Source of the DNA: an uncultured Clostridia bacterium
Lineage (GTDB): Bacteria; Bacillota; Clostridia; UMGS1883
Length of the DNA stretch: 64,000 nucleotides
NCBI GenBank assembly: GCA_947629005.1
Contig: CANRCD010000008.1
Location: 1 to 64,000, forward strand
Direction of reading: 5' to 3'
Shown here: in pieces, positions 51,469-60,554 of the stretch
Numbering within the stretch: position 1 is the first letter of the stretch
How the letters are laid out: every line of letters begins with the position of its first letter
Notes under the pieces: model-generated
Told to the model about the DNA's origin: nothing
Databases searched by the model: none
The model's input: the letters and a program-made list of their open reading frames with translations, nothing else
Translations under genes and position numbers: made by a program

Positions 51469-52842
51469 ATGAAAAAAATAATCTTAACACTGTTGGCGGC
51501 CTTGGCCGTCAGCGCGCCGGCCTTCGCTCTCGAGGCCGATGTGGCTCAGTTCGACGTGTGGGTGGATAACTCCAAAATCGAGCATAAGGCCACAGAATAC
51601 CCGCTGTTGGTCTATAAGGACATAACTTATTTCCCCATGACATACGACTATGTACGTATGCTCGGGCTGACAAGCTCGTGGACGGACGGCTGCTTTTATC
51701 TGTCCTACTGCCCGCCTGCGGGCGGCTGGCCCGACGCCGCTCCGGCCTACGCGCCTGAAACCGCGAAAATTGAGGGCGAGATAGCGACCTATCCGATTTA
51801 TGTCAACGGAAAGCCGATTGACAACAGCAAGGAGGAGTACCCCGTTTTCAACGCCCGCGGCATAACCTATTTCCCCATGACATGGCGCTTTGCGACCGAG
51901 GAGTTCGGCATGGACTATATATGGAACGGCAGGCTCATAATCAACGCCAACAGGGGCAATAAGCGCGGCAACGGCTTCACTGAGGACGGCGGCAGGCTTT
52001 ATTTTGAAACCGACACTTACGAATTTTACCCGTCCGAGGAATACGAGGGCCATGCAGGCTTCCGAAGAACAGGCGAGATAAAGCGTGTGTTCGACCCGTC
52101 CTCCCGCACCGTGACGGCGACGGACTACTGCCCGCCGGCCTCGGACAGCGGCGCGGATATACGCGAAAAGCTTAGCGTGAACGGCGGCAGCTTGATGTAC
52201 GAAAACACCATGATAGCCGATATATCCGACTATGTGGCCGCCGAAAAGCAGCGTGACGAGCCGCTGGGGATAAACGTCTTTGGCTATGAGAGCGACCTCG
52301 GCGGCGGAAAGTCGCTTGTTTCCGTTTCCATGAGATATTTGACCAAGTATGCTCAGCCCCATTCGGTGGGGGCGACGGGGTTTTGGTTCATCAAAAACGC
52401 CGACGGCAGCTTTGATAGGTTCGACCTCGGGTTCGACTTCACCTTTGCGGGGGCGGAGTATGTGGGCGGAAAGCGGTATATGTGCGTGAACGCAACGAAA
52501 AAAGAGGGAGGCACGACGTATGTCACGGGCAAGTACCTGACCTATATCCTAAACGACGACAACTCCCTCGTTCCAATAACCGACGCCGACCATGAAAATA
52601 TCCGCCTGCTCGGCTCCTCCGAGGGGAAGCCCGTCGTCCTTGCCACTTGGCTTGACGAGTACGTAGGCGTGTCCGCCGTGAACGACGGCTATTTTACCGT
52701 TGAGTCCGACGGCGGACTAAGAAAAATCTATCCCTACGTTTTCGGCGACGGTATGACCGTTTACGACGGGCATTTGTATCTGCTGATATGGCGGAACAAA
52801 ACCATTGTAGACGTTACGACCGGCGAGGAGATAAAATTTTAG
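51469..52842 (+). CDS. Secreted protein with two stalk-like repeats
   Basis: A 457-residue exported protein with a signal peptide (1-20, cleavage after APAFA). Residues about 22-160 contain two related units (YPLLVYKDITYFPMTYDYVR and YPVFNARGITYFPMTWRFAT) that resemble copper-amine-oxidase N-terminal stalk domains. The remaining about 290 residues are beta-rich, possibly a propeller (VSVSMRYLTKYAQPHSVGA; YLTYILNDDNSLVPIT), with no catalytic motif I recognise. AGGAGG precedes the ATG. It has its own ECF-type promoter and a terminator downstream, so it is monocistronic. Confidence 0.75.
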   Translation: MKKIILTLLAALAVSAPAFALEADVAQFDVWVDNSKIEHKATEYPLLVYKDITYFPMTYDYVRMLGLTSSWTDGCFYLSYCPPAGGWPDAAPAYAPETAKIEGEIATYPIYVNGKPIDNSKEEYPVFNARGITYFPMTWRFATEEFGMDYIWNGRLIINANRGNKRGNGFTEDGGRLYFETDTYEFYPSEEYEGHAGFRRTGEIKRVFDPSSRTVTATDYCPPASDSGADIREKLSVNGGSLMYENTMIADISDYVAAEKQRDEPLGINVFGYESDLGGGKSLVSVSMRYLTKYAQPHSVGATGFWFIKNADGSFDRFDLGFDFTFAGAEYVGGKRYMCVNATKKEGGTTYVTGKYLTYILNDDNSLVPITDADHENIRLLGSSEGKPVVLATWLDEYVGVSAVNDGYFTVESDGGLRKIYPYVFGDGMTVYDGHLYLLIWRNKTIVDVTTGEEIKF

Positions 52843-52865
52843 CGGCGCAAAGACCATAAAAGCAA

Positions 52866-52893
52866 AGAAAATCCGCAGACCTGCGGATTTTCT
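52866..52893. terminator. Bidirectional intrinsic terminator
   Basis: AGAAAATCCGCA-GACC-TGCGGATTTTCT is a symmetrical stem with A and T tracts between the convergent stalk-domain gene and ispF. Confidence 0.88.
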
Positions 52894-52905
52894 AAATTAA
52901 TTCAA

Positions 52906-53397
52906 TTATTGCCTCTCGCCGCACGCGCTTTCTTCTATCAGGCACGCGGCACGGGTCTCTATGGCCTCGCCGAGGCCGAGATATCCTAAACCCTCGTTGG
53001 TTTTGGCCTTCACGCTGACCATTTCGGGCGCGACGCCCAAGGCCTCCGCGATGTTCGCGGCCATTTTTGCCGTATGCGGGGCCATTTTCGGCTTTTGCGC
53101 AATGATTATCGAGTCGATGTTTACGACCTCGTACCCCGCTTCGCGGATAAGCCGTCTGGCCTCGCGCAGCAGGGCCAGACTGGATGCTCCGGCGTACTTC
53201 GGGTCGGTATCGGGAAAGTGCGCGCCGATGTCGCCCAGCGCCGCCGCGCCGAAAAGCGCGTCAATAACGGCGTGGCAGAGGGCGTCGGCGTCGCTGTGGC
53301 CCAAAAGGCCCGTCGGGTGTTCTATTTCAACCCCGCCCAAAATCAGCCTTCTGCCCTCCGCCATGCGGTGTACGTCGCAGCCAAGTCCTACTCTCAT
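52906..53397 (-). CDS. ispF: 2-C-methyl-D-erythritol 2,4-cyclodiphosphate synthase
   Basis: The MEP-pathway enzyme that cyclises CDP-ME 2-phosphate. The 163-residue protein has the zinc-binding GCDVHRM near the start, [33 protein letters not shown] and the C-terminal TTEGLGF-like [10 protein letters not shown]. It overlaps ispD by 4 bases, so the two are coupled. Confidence 0.97.
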   Translation of the reverse strand: MRVGLGCDVHRMAEGRRLILGGVEIEHPTGLLGHSDADALCHAVIDALFGAAALGDIGAHFPDTDPKYAGASSLALLREARRLIREAGYEVVNIDSIIIAQKPKMAPHTAKMAANIAEALGVAPEMVSVKAKTNEGLGYLGLGEAIETRAACLIEESACGERQ

Positions 53398-54098
53398 AGC
53401 TTGCCCCTTTCCTGCAAAACGGCTTTAGCCAGCGCAAGGTCGATAGGCTCCGTCAGCTTTAGATTGACGTAGGGGAGGTACAAAAGCCTCGCGCTTATGC
53501 CAATGCGCTCGGTCAGGGCGCAGTCGTCGGTGCCGTCAAAGCCCGCGGCCTCGGCCTCGTCGTGGGCGCGGAAGATGATATCGCGCTTAAAGGCCTGCGG
53601 CGTCTGAATAAGCACGGCCTTTTCCCTGTCCACCGATGAAACCGCGAAATCGCCGTCGATGATTTTGATGGAATCCTTTGACTTCACGCAGACCGAAGCC
53701 GCCCCATGCTCCCGCGCGAGCCGCACGGTCTCGTCCACGGAGTCGGGCTTTATCAGCGGGCGCGCGCCGTCATGAATAACGATAATTTCCGCGTTTTTCG
53801 CGCAGCAGTCCATGCCGCGGCGCACGCTTTCTCCGCGGCTGTTTCCGCCGCGGACGATATTCGTCACCTTTGAAAGAAGGCTGTCCTTCACGATATCCCT
53901 GTATCTGGGCAAGTTGTCCTCGGAGGCCACAACGATTATCTCATCCACCTCGGCGCTGTCCTCAAAAGCCCTGACGGCGCGTTCAAACACCGTCGCGGCG
54001 CCAAGCATGAGCAGCATTTTGTTCGCGCCCATGCGCGTCGAGGCCCCCGCCGCCACAACCACGGCCGATACAAAGCCTCTGCTTTGATTGCTATCCAT
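53394..54098 (-). CDS. ispD: 2-C-methyl-D-erythritol 4-phosphate cytidylyltransferase
   Basis: Transfers CMP to methylerythritol phosphate. The ATG at 54098 follows AAAGGA; a GTG at 54107 overlaps that site. The roughly 234-residue protein has the nucleotide-binding [46 protein letters not shown] and a C-terminal [13 protein letters not shown]. It lies between CarD and ispF, a frequent Firmicute order. Confidence 0.96.
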   Translation of the reverse strand: MDSNQSRGFVSAVVVAAGASTRMGANKMLLMLGAATVFERAVRAFEDSAEVDEIIVVASEDNLPRYRDIVKDSLLSKVTNIVRGGNSRGESVRRGMDCCAKNAEIIVIHDGARPLIKPDSVDETVRLAREHGAASVCVKSKDSIKIIDGDFAVSSVDREKAVLIQTPQAFKRDIIFRAHDEAEAAGFDGTDDCALTERIGISARLLYLPYVNLKLTEPIDLALAKAVLQERGKL

Positions 54099-54112
54099 AG
54101 CTGCCACTTCCT

Positions 54113-54613
54113 TTATGCCTCTGCTTTAAGCTGATTGTCCACAATTTCGGCCAAAATGCCTTCGATTTCGCTGTTTGTCATTCCCTTTGCCAGCACCATT
54201 TCGCTGACAAAAATCTGCCGCGCGTTGGCCAGCATTTTTCTTTCTCCTGTGGAAAGCCCCTTTCGGCGGTCGCGCACCATAAGGCATTTAAGCACCGAGG
54301 CCACTTCGTTGATATCGCCGCTTTTTATCCTTGCCATGTTTTCGCGGAAGCGCTTGTTCCAGTTTGAGTTCATAACGGTATCCACCGTTTCAAACCGCGC
54401 CAGCACCTCGTCGGCCTCGCTCGGGGATATGACGTCCCTTATGCCGACCCCGCCGAGATTGTTACGAGGCACCATTACCTTCATGTCGCCGTAGGGGATG
54501 CGCATGATATAGTACTCGCGCACGGCGCCCAGCACTTCCGCTTCTTCAATTCCTTCGATAACTCCCGCCCCGTGCATGGGGTAAACTACGGCGTCGCCAA
54601 TACTATAGCACAT
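54113..54613 (-). CDS. CarD-family RNA polymerase-binding regulator
   Basis: A 166-residue protein with an N-terminal Tudor-like RNA-polymerase interaction domain (MCYSIGDAVVYPMHGAGVIE, RIPYGDMKVMVP) and a C-terminal helical DNA-binding part (LSTGERKMLANARQIFVSEM). The ATG at 54613 follows GGAGGTG; an ATG at 54631 lacks spacing. CarD proteins stabilise the open complex and affect rRNA and growth-related promoters. It heads the CarD / ispD / ispF unit. Confidence 0.93.
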   Translation of the reverse strand: MCYSIGDAVVYPMHGAGVIEGIEEAEVLGAVREYYIMRIPYGDMKVMVPRNNLGGVGIRDVISPSEADEVLARFETVDTVMNSNWNKRFRENMARIKSGDINEVASVLKCLMVRDRRKGLSTGERKMLANARQIFVSEMVLAKGMTNSEIEGILAEIVDNQLKAEA

Positions 54614-54795
54614 TTTTTTCACCTCCGGCATAAGACTTTATAATCGCCCATAAGTATAATACCACATTTTGTCATGCCAGTCAACGTGAAAATTACACAA
54701 TAAAAAGTAAATTCCATAGGCGTTTTTACTGATAAATACACGTTTTAGTGACGCTTTCGGGTCAAAAAACGGTCCGAGGGGTGAAAAAATTCCTG

Positions 54796-54824
54796 TTGCA
54801 ATTTTGCGCGAATTGGTGTAAAAT
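54796..54824 (+). promoter_or_regulatory. Putative promoter of the phosphodiester glycosidase gene
   Basis: TTGCAA (54796-54801) and TAAAAT (54819-54824) are 17 bases apart, 27 bases before the start codon. Another AT-rich stretch with no recognisable element separates it from the divergent CarD gene. Confidence 0.6.
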
Positions 54825-54850
54825 TAAATGTTGTGAAGGGATTGATAAAT

Positions 54851-57121
54851 ATGAAAAGGCTTATTCTGCCGCTTTTGCTGCTTATGCTGCTGGCCCCTGC
54901 GGCACACGGCGAGGTTTATACATACGACGAGACGGAGCCCGTGATGAACGGCGTGGAGCTGCGCCGCATAAGGCGTTTTTTCGGCGATTCGTGGCTGAAT
55001 GTGGTCTGCGTTAAGGCCGACCTCAGCGCGGAGCACGTCGGACTTGATTTGCTCAAGAACGGGGCCGACAAGCTTACGACAATCGACGGCCTTGTCAAAA
55101 CCCGCGAGGGAGTGCTCGCGGCGGTAAACGCCGATTTTTTTGACGCCACGCACCCCGAAACGGCGCAGGGATTTTCACTTGGAATCGAGATTAAGGACGG
55201 CGAGCTTTTGCAGTCGCAGATAGACGAGAATATGGCCGCCGCCTTTTACGACGGCGACTCCCTTTCGCTCGGCTATATGAGCATGAACATCAGCGTCTCC
55301 GCGCCCAATGGCGAAAGCTGCGCCGTGAAGCACCTCAATAAGCACGTTGATTACTATGGCGAGCCTGTGATGTATACCTCCGAGTGGAACGGCGGCCTTT
55401 CGCCCGCGGCGGGCGGAGAGGTGGCCGAGATTGTCGTTGCGGACGGCGTTGTGACGGAATTCCGCCGCGGCCTGCCGCCGGTCGAAATACCCGAGAACGG
55501 CTATGTTATCGCCGTAAACGAGGGCGTTAGTATGTTTTTCGCGAATAATTTCTCCGTGGGCGACAGGATCGAGCTGAACATCTCCGCCACGCCGGATATA
55601 TCGAATGTCGAAACAGCCTTCGGCGGCGGCACGCTGCTGCTTAAGGACGGCAAAAAAACGCCCCACACCCACGTTGCGGCTGGCCGCAGCAACAGGAGCT
55701 GCGTCGGCTCCAACGCCGACGGTACCGTGGTTTACCTGATTGCGGTGGACGGCCGCCAGCGCCTTTCGCGCGGGGCTACTCAGGACGAGCTTGCGGATAT
55801 TGCGCTGGAACTGGGCTGTGTTAACGCGATGAACCTCGACGGCGGCGGCTCCACCCGTATGATGGCCTCACCGTTCTGGAGCGATTCGCCGGAGGTAGTG
55901 AATTCCCCCACCGAGAACCGCAGGGTGATAAACGCCGTGTCCGTGGTGACCGACGCGGCTGTCGGCCCCGCCGTGGGCGTACGGCTGCGTTCCTCGGAGA
56001 AAACCGTGGCTCTGGGCGACAGCATGGTTATCGAGGCTCGCTGCTATGACGCCTCCGGCCTGCCGGCCGCGCAGGAGGGCGAAATCGTCTGGAACCTTTC
56101 CGGAGTGGACGGTAAGGTGGAAAACGGCGTGTTTACGCCGTATACCGCCGGTACTGCCCAAATAACCGCAGGCTGCGGCGGAGAAATGTCCGCCCCGCTG
56201 ACCGTTACGGTAATCGGAAGCTATGCGGGTATCAGCGTGCCCGAGTCCATAAGCCTCGCCGTGGGGGAGAGCTATACTCCCGTGCCCGAGGTCTGTTCCG
56301 CCGACGGCTCATACGCCGCCGTGCGTAACCTCGGCTTGCTTTCGCCGTCGCTCGAGGGAGAGGCGGCGCGGCTTGAGGGCGGCGTGATAACAGCCGTCGG
56401 CGAGGGCTACTCTGTGCTTCGCCTGAGCCTTAACGGAGCCACGGCCTCCATGCTGATAACCGTCGGTTCGCCCGCTTCTCCGCCCCCTTTTGTGGAGGAG
56501 AACATCAGCCTTGATCCGGCGCAGGGCAGTATTGAGGGCGACAGCTTTGGCGTGTTCGCGTGGACGGGCGAGCCCGATACCTTGATGGATACGTTCCTTT
56601 ACCGCGAAGGACTTTTGGGAATATCCTCATCCTCCAGCTACGGTTTCCTCGGCGCGTACCGCTCCGATTTGCTGCCCGCGGGCCTGCGCACGCCCATCGC
56701 CGCCGACAGCTACAGCGCTATAGACAAAGGCTTTGCGCTGGTGATTTCACTTCCCGCGAGCGGCCGCCTGAGCGGCGGCGAATGGACGTCCATGGCCAAC
56801 GCTCTGGCAAAAACTCAGGCAAAGAATGTTATAGTCCTCACCAAAACGGCGCCGAACGGTCAGTCCGACGCCGATACGGCCGTATTTTACGATTATTTTG
56901 ACTTTATCGCGAAAACGAAAAACGTATTTATCGTTCAGACCGGCGCGAGAAACGCCTCGAGCCGCAGGGGGAACCTGCGCTTCGTCACTCTGGCCGATTC
57001 CTCCCTTGGGGAGGGGATAGTCCCCGCGGCTGAAAACGCCTGCCTGCTGCGGTTTACGATGAGCGGAGAAGAGTGCAGGTTTCAGTTTGAGCGTTTGTTC
57101 GACTTCGGCAGCGGGTATTGA
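54851..57121 (+). CDS. Secreted phosphodiester glycosidase (NAGPA-like) with Ig-like repeats
   Basis: A 756-residue exported protein (signal peptide about 1-20, APAAHG). The ATG at 54851 is behind AAGGG. Residues about 60-350 contain the NAGPA/phosphodiester glycosidase domain: GVLAAVNADFFDA, AAGRSNRSCVGSNADGTVVYLIAVDGRQ, and the active-site-type GCVNAMNLDGGGSTRMM. Two Big2/Ig-like domains follow (about 360-540). The last about 200 residues look like a divergent second domain with no clear family. Members remove N-acetylglucosamine-1-phosphate-type caps; in Firmicutes, wall-polymer or exopolysaccharide trimming is plausible. Confidence 0.85.
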   Translation: MKRLILPLLLLMLLAPAAHGEVYTYDETEPVMNGVELRRIRRFFGDSWLNVVCVKADLSAEHVGLDLLKNGADKLTTIDGLVKTREGVLAAVNADFFDATHPETAQGFSLGIEIKDGELLQSQIDENMAAAFYDGDSLSLGYMSMNISVSAPNGESCAVKHLNKHVDYYGEPVMYTSEWNGGLSPAAGGEVAEIVVADGVVTEFRRGLPPVEIPENGYVIAVNEGVSMFFANNFSVGDRIELNISATPDISNVETAFGGGTLLLKDGKKTPHTHVAAGRSNRSCVGSNADGTVVYLIAVDGRQRLSRGATQDELADIALELGCVNAMNLDGGGSTRMMASPFWSDSPEVVNSPTENRRVINAVSVVTDAAVGPAVGVRLRSSEKTVALGDSMVIEARCYDASGLPAAQEGEIVWNLSGVDGKVENGVFTPYTAGTAQITAGCGGEMSAPLTVTVIGSYAGISVPESISLAVGESYTPVPEVCSADGSYAAVRNLGLLSPSLEGEAARLEGGVITAVGEGYSVLRLSLNGATASMLITVGSPASPPPFVEENISLDPAQGSIEGDSFGVFAWTGEPDTLMDTFLYREGLLGISSSSSYGFLGAYRSDLLPAGLRTPIAADSYSAIDKGFALVISLPASGRLSGGEWTSMANALAKTQAKNVIVLTKTAPNGQSDADTAVFYDYFDFIAKTKNVFIVQTGARNASSRRGNLRFVTLADSSLGEGIVPAAENACLLRFTMSGEECRFQFERLFDFGSGY

Positions 57122-57134
57122 TTCGGCTCGGCCG

Positions 57135-57839
57135 TCAATCGCCCAGCGCCTGCCCGATGGGGTCTCGTATGACAAGGGTCGCCCTCGCGTCCGCGGGGGT
57201 GGCCGTTTTGTTTATCAGCGCCAGCTCGTCGCCGCGAAAATAGTCGATAAGCCCCGCCGCGGGGTACACGCTCAGCGACGTACCGCCCACGATGAGCACG
57301 TCGGCGGCGCGAATGGCCGCCACGCTGCGGTTTACCGTATCGCTGTCGAGTCCCTCCTCGTACAGCACCACGTCGGGCTTTATCGTGCCGCCGCATTCAC
57401 AGCGGGGTATGCCCTCGCTTTCGGCCACGGCCTCCACGCCGTAGAACCTGCCGCATCGCTCGCAGTGGTTGCGCAGCACGCTGCCGTGCAGCTCCAGCAC
57501 GTTTTTGCTGCCGGCGGCCTGGTGCAGCCCGTCTATGTTCTGGGTTATCACGGCCTTCAGCTTCCCTTCGGCCTCCAGCCGCGCCAGCGACAGGTGCGCC
57601 GCGTTGGGCTTTGCCCACAGGCACAGCATTTTGTCGCGGTAAAAGCGGAAGAACTCCAGCGGTCTCGCTCTGTAAAAGCTGTGCGAAAGAATGGTTTCGG
57701 GCGGGTAGTCGTACTTTTGGCTATACAGCCCGTCCACGCTGCGGAAGTCCGGTATGCCGCTCTCGGTCGAGACTCCCGCCCCGCCGAAAAACACAATGTT
57801 TTTTCCCTTTTCGATAATTTCTTTGAGCTTGCTGTTCAT
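57135..57839 (-). CDS. NAD-dependent protein deacylase (sirtuin)
   Basis: A Sir2-family enzyme of 234 residues. The ATG at 57839 follows GGAGGT; a TTG at 57854 overlaps that site. Motifs: GGAGVSTESGIPDFRSVDGLY (NAD and acyl pocket), TQNIDGLHQAAG, catalytic His in ELHGSV, two zinc-binding pairs (CERC and CECGG) and GGTSLSVYPAAGL. It converges on the phosphodiester glycosidase gene with a 13-base gap. Confidence 0.95.
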   Translation of the reverse strand: MNSKLKEIIEKGKNIVFFGGAGVSTESGIPDFRSVDGLYSQKYDYPPETILSHSFYRARPLEFFRFYRDKMLCLWAKPNAAHLSLARLEAEGKLKAVITQNIDGLHQAAGSKNVLELHGSVLRNHCERCGRFYGVEAVAESEGIPRCECGGTIKPDVVLYEEGLDSDTVNRSVAAIRAADVLIVGGTSLSVYPAAGLIDYFRGDELALINKTATPADARATLVIRDPIGQALGD

Positions 57840-57876
57840 AACAGATACCTCCAAAAGTAATTTTTTTAAAATAGCA

Positions 57877-57905
57877 TTGACTTTTTTTGCGTTTTAGTGT
57901 ATAGT
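57877..57905 (+). promoter_or_regulatory. Putative sigma-A promoter of the CpsBCD-type unit
   Basis: TTGACT (57877-57882) and TATAGT (57900-57905) are separated by 17 bases, 34 bases before the first gene. Confidence 0.65.
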
Positions 57906-57939
57906 TATATAAGATGTTTCCAAAGAAGGAGGCCCCCGC

Positions 57940-58674
57940 ATGGAGGAACAGAACGAATACCAGGTGGATTTTAAGCAGATATTTCTTCTTATGCTGCATA
58001 AGCTCCCCGTCATAGTGGCTTTCACGCTGGCGCTTGGCCTTGCGGCGTTTATCTACAGCAGCTTTTTCGCGGTCCCTATTTATTCGGCCAATGTTAAGTT
58101 TTACGTGAATAACCAGCAGGGCGTGTCGAATTCCACAAAGGTTCAGGGCTCCGATATAACCACCGCGAGGACGCTTGTGAACAGCTATATCAACATGATG
58201 TATACCGACCTTGTCATTGACGAGGTGGCCAGCGCATCGGAACTCGGGTACGAGCCGGAGCAGATACTCTCCATGGTATCCGCCAGCGACGTGGACGAGG
58301 AAGCCCCGATTTTCATCGTGACCGTGCGCAATCCCGTGCCGGAATACGCGCAGATAATTGCCAACACCTTCGCCGATGTGGCCCCGGGCCTCATTCAGGG
58401 GGTTGTCAAGGGCAGCGACGCCGAGATAATTGACCGCGCAAAGCTGCCGGAGAAGCCGGTTTCGCCTAACGTGAAGCGGTTCACCCTGATTGGCCTTGTG
58501 TTGGGCTTTGTGCTGGGCGCGGGCCTTGTGCTGCTTTTGGAATCCCTTGACGCCAGAGTAAAGAGCAGCGACTATCTCACGCAGACCTTTGAACTGCCCG
58601 TCCTCGGCGTGATACCGAATATTGCCGCAGAGCAGGGCAAAAGGCCCGCGGCGGAAGGAGGGCATAAGCGATGA
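57940..58674 (+). CDS. Wzz/CpsC-type chain-length regulator and kinase activator
   Basis: A 244-residue membrane protein with TM1 at about 25-45 and TM2 at about 180-202, flanking an extracellular domain. The Pro-rich region before TM2 (LPEKPVSPNVKRF) is diagnostic for Wzz. The short cytoplasmic tail would activate the kinase encoded next. It overlaps that gene by 4 bases. GAAGGAGG precedes the ATG. Confidence 0.92.
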   Translation: MEEQNEYQVDFKQIFLLMLHKLPVIVAFTLALGLAAFIYSSFFAVPIYSANVKFYVNNQQGVSNSTKVQGSDITTARTLVNSYINMMYTDLVIDEVASASELGYEPEQILSMVSASDVDEEAPIFIVTVRNPVPEYAQIIANTFADVAPGLIQGVVKGSDAEIIDRAKLPEKPVSPNVKRFTLIGLVLGFVLGAGLVLLLESLDARVKSSDYLTQTFELPVLGVIPNIAAEQGKRPAAEGGHKR

Positions 58675-59420
58675 AGCTTTTCGGCGGAAAAAAAGTTCAG
58701 GAGGAGACCCTTGCCGAAAAGCGCGCAAAGGTCGAAAGCGCAAAGAGCAATTTTGCCGTGCGCGAGGCGTATAACGCCCTCCGGACGAATGTTATGTTTT
58801 CAATCCCCAAAAAGAAATGCCGCAGGATTGTTATAACAAGCTCCGATATGGGCGACGGCAAAAGTACAAATTCCGTCAATCTGGCGGTAAATATAGCCGA
58901 GTCCGGCACGAAGGTGCTGTTGGTCGACTGCGACCTGCGCCGGCCAAACGTGTCGGCCCTGATGGGGCTGAGCAACAAAAAAGGCCTCAGCAATATTCTC
59001 ACCGGCTATTGCAGCTTTGAGAACGCCGTAGTTCACGCCGCCCCCAATCTGGACGTCGTAACCTCCGGCGAAATCCCCCCGAACCCGACGGAGCTTTTGG
59101 GCAGCGGAGCCTTTGCGGAGCTGCTCGACACCGTTTCCGGAAGCTACGAGTATATAATCCTCGATTCTTCTCCCGTAAACATCGTCGCCGATACGGCCCT
59201 TATCTCCGAGCTGGCGGACGGAGTTATCATCGTTGTGCGCTCGAACCGCACCGAAAAGGACAGCGTGGCTCAGGCCGTGAGCTCGCTCAGGCTGGTGAAC
59301 GCCAAAATCCTCGGCTTTATCTTTAACGCCGCCGAGAGCGACGGCAAGAGCGGATATAAGTACGGCGGATATTACGCCGCGGCTGACGGCGAAAAGGCAG
59401 GTAACGGCGAAAATGAATGA
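58671..59420 (+). CDS. CpsD/CapB-family tyrosine-protein kinase
   Basis: A 249-residue BY-kinase. Walker A is SSDMGDGKSTNSVNLA, Walker A' and B lie in VLLVDCDLRRPNVSAL and YIILDSSPVNIVADTAL. The C-terminus has a short tyrosine cluster (SGYKYGGYYAA) for autophosphorylation. It needs the preceding Wzz-type protein for activity and regulates exopolysaccharide polymerisation or other targets. It overlaps the phosphatase gene by 8 bases. Confidence 0.94.
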   Translation: MKLFGGKKVQEETLAEKRAKVESAKSNFAVREAYNALRTNVMFSIPKKKCRRIVITSSDMGDGKSTNSVNLAVNIAESGTKVLLVDCDLRRPNVSALMGLSNKKGLSNILTGYCSFENAVVHAAPNLDVVTSGEIPPNPTELLGSGAFAELLDTVSGSYEYIILDSSPVNIVADTALISELADGVIIVVRSNRTEKDSVAQAVSSLRLVNAKILGFIFNAAESDGKSGYKYGGYYAAADGEKAGNGENE

Positions 59421-60126
59421 TATCCATACGCATATACTGCCCAGCATTGACGACGGCAGCAGGGATGCGGAAACGTCAATTGAAATGATAAAGCGGCTTT
59501 CGGCCGAGGGGGTGCGCAAAATAGCGCTCACTCCTCATTTCTACGCCTCGCGCAACAGCGTTGACAGCTTCCTCGAAAAACGCGCCGCCGCGCTCGGCAG
59601 GCTCCGCGAGGCCGCCGAGGGCGTGGAGCTCGGCGCGGAAATCTACGTCGGGGCCGAGGTGCTTTTCATGGATTCCCTCGACAGGGTGGAGGGCTTTGAG
59701 CGCATGGCCATCGAGGGCACAAAGTATATGCTGCTTGAAATGCCCTTTACGATGTGGAGCTCCCGTACGCTGGAGACCGTTTACCGTATCACGAGTAACG
59801 GTATTACGCCGATAATCGCCCATTTTGAACGATATATCCCCATTGTAAAGGATATGAACATGATATACGAGCTTCCGCGGCTGGGCTGCCTGCTCCAGAT
59901 GAACGCCGAGAGCTTCCGCAGCTTTCTCCCGAAAAGGCGAGCGCTTAAATTTTTTGCCGAGGGAGTTGCGAAGCTCCTTGGCAGCGACGCTCATAACCTC
60001 ACCTCGCGCCCGCCGGAGATAAAGCCCGCATACGACGCCATTGCCGCAAAGCTCGGCGAGGAAAAGCGCCGCGAAATTATAGCCCTCGGCGATAGTATTC
60101 TCGCCTCCGCCACCCGCGTTATATGA
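59413..60126 (+). CDS. CpsB/CapC-type tyrosine-protein phosphatase
   Basis: A 237-residue PHP-type manganese-dependent phosphatase that dephosphorylates the kinase. The metal-binding motifs are DIHTHILPSIDDGS (N-terminus), ALTPHFYAS, IAHFERY and LGSDAHNLTSRPP. It completes the Wzz/kinase/phosphatase trio. No glycosyltransferase or polymerase follows; a short GCCCG/CGGGC hairpin (60131-60146) and a toxin-antitoxin promoter come next. Confidence 0.94.
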   Translation: MNDIHTHILPSIDDGSRDAETSIEMIKRLSAEGVRKIALTPHFYASRNSVDSFLEKRAAALGRLREAAEGVELGAEIYVGAEVLFMDSLDRVEGFERMAIEGTKYMLLEMPFTMWSSRTLETVYRITSNGITPIIAHFERYIPIVKDMNMIYELPRLGCLLQMNAESFRSFLPKRRALKFFAEGVAKLLGSDAHNLTSRPPEIKPAYDAIAAKLGEEKRREIIALGDSILASATRVI

Positions 60127-60185
60127 TCCATGGCCCGCTCGCGCGGGCTGATTTTGTTAATTTTTTATTAAATTCATTCATTTGC

Positions 60186-60214
60186 TTGCATTTGCAGTCA
60201 AAAGCTGATATAAT
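60186..60214 (+). promoter_or_regulatory. Promoter of the toxin-antitoxin unit
   Basis: TTGCAT (60186-60191) and a perfect TATAAT (60209-60214) are 17 bases apart, 35 bases before the antitoxin start codon. Confidence 0.75.
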
Positions 60215-60248
60215 GGGTATATAAATTGATTTTAAAGGTGATGTTGTT

Positions 60249-60554
60249 ATGGCAAATTCAATGATACAGTTCAGAGCAGATGATACGATTAGGATAAAGG
60301 CGGCGAAAATCTGTGAACGCCTTGGGATAGATATTCAGACGTATATGAGAATATGCTTGTACAGGCTCGTTGAGGACGGCGGCATACCGTTCAGTATGAC
60401 GCTTTGTGATAATACCGAAGCCGGCAGGCGGGCCATTGAGGCCGCCGACAGGATAAACGCCGCTTCGGAAAGGCGCGGCGCCGCCTCAATGCCGCTGGAT
60501 GAAATCAACGCCGAGATAAGGGCATATCGTCGTGAAAAAGAGGCGGGACAATGA
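60249..60554 (+). CDS. RelB/DinJ-family antitoxin
   Basis: A 101-residue protein. Residues 1-50 have the ribbon-helix-helix pattern of RelB/DinJ antitoxins (MIQFRADDTIRIKAAKICER, LGIDIQTYMRICLYRLVE), and the C-terminal half is a charged helix that would wrap the toxin. It probably represses its own promoter. It overlaps the toxin gene by 4 bases (ATGA). Confidence 0.88.
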   Translation: MANSMIQFRADDTIRIKAAKICERLGIDIQTYMRICLYRLVEDGGIPFSMTLCDNTEAGRRAIEAADRINAASERRGAASMPLDEINAEIRAYRREKEAGQ

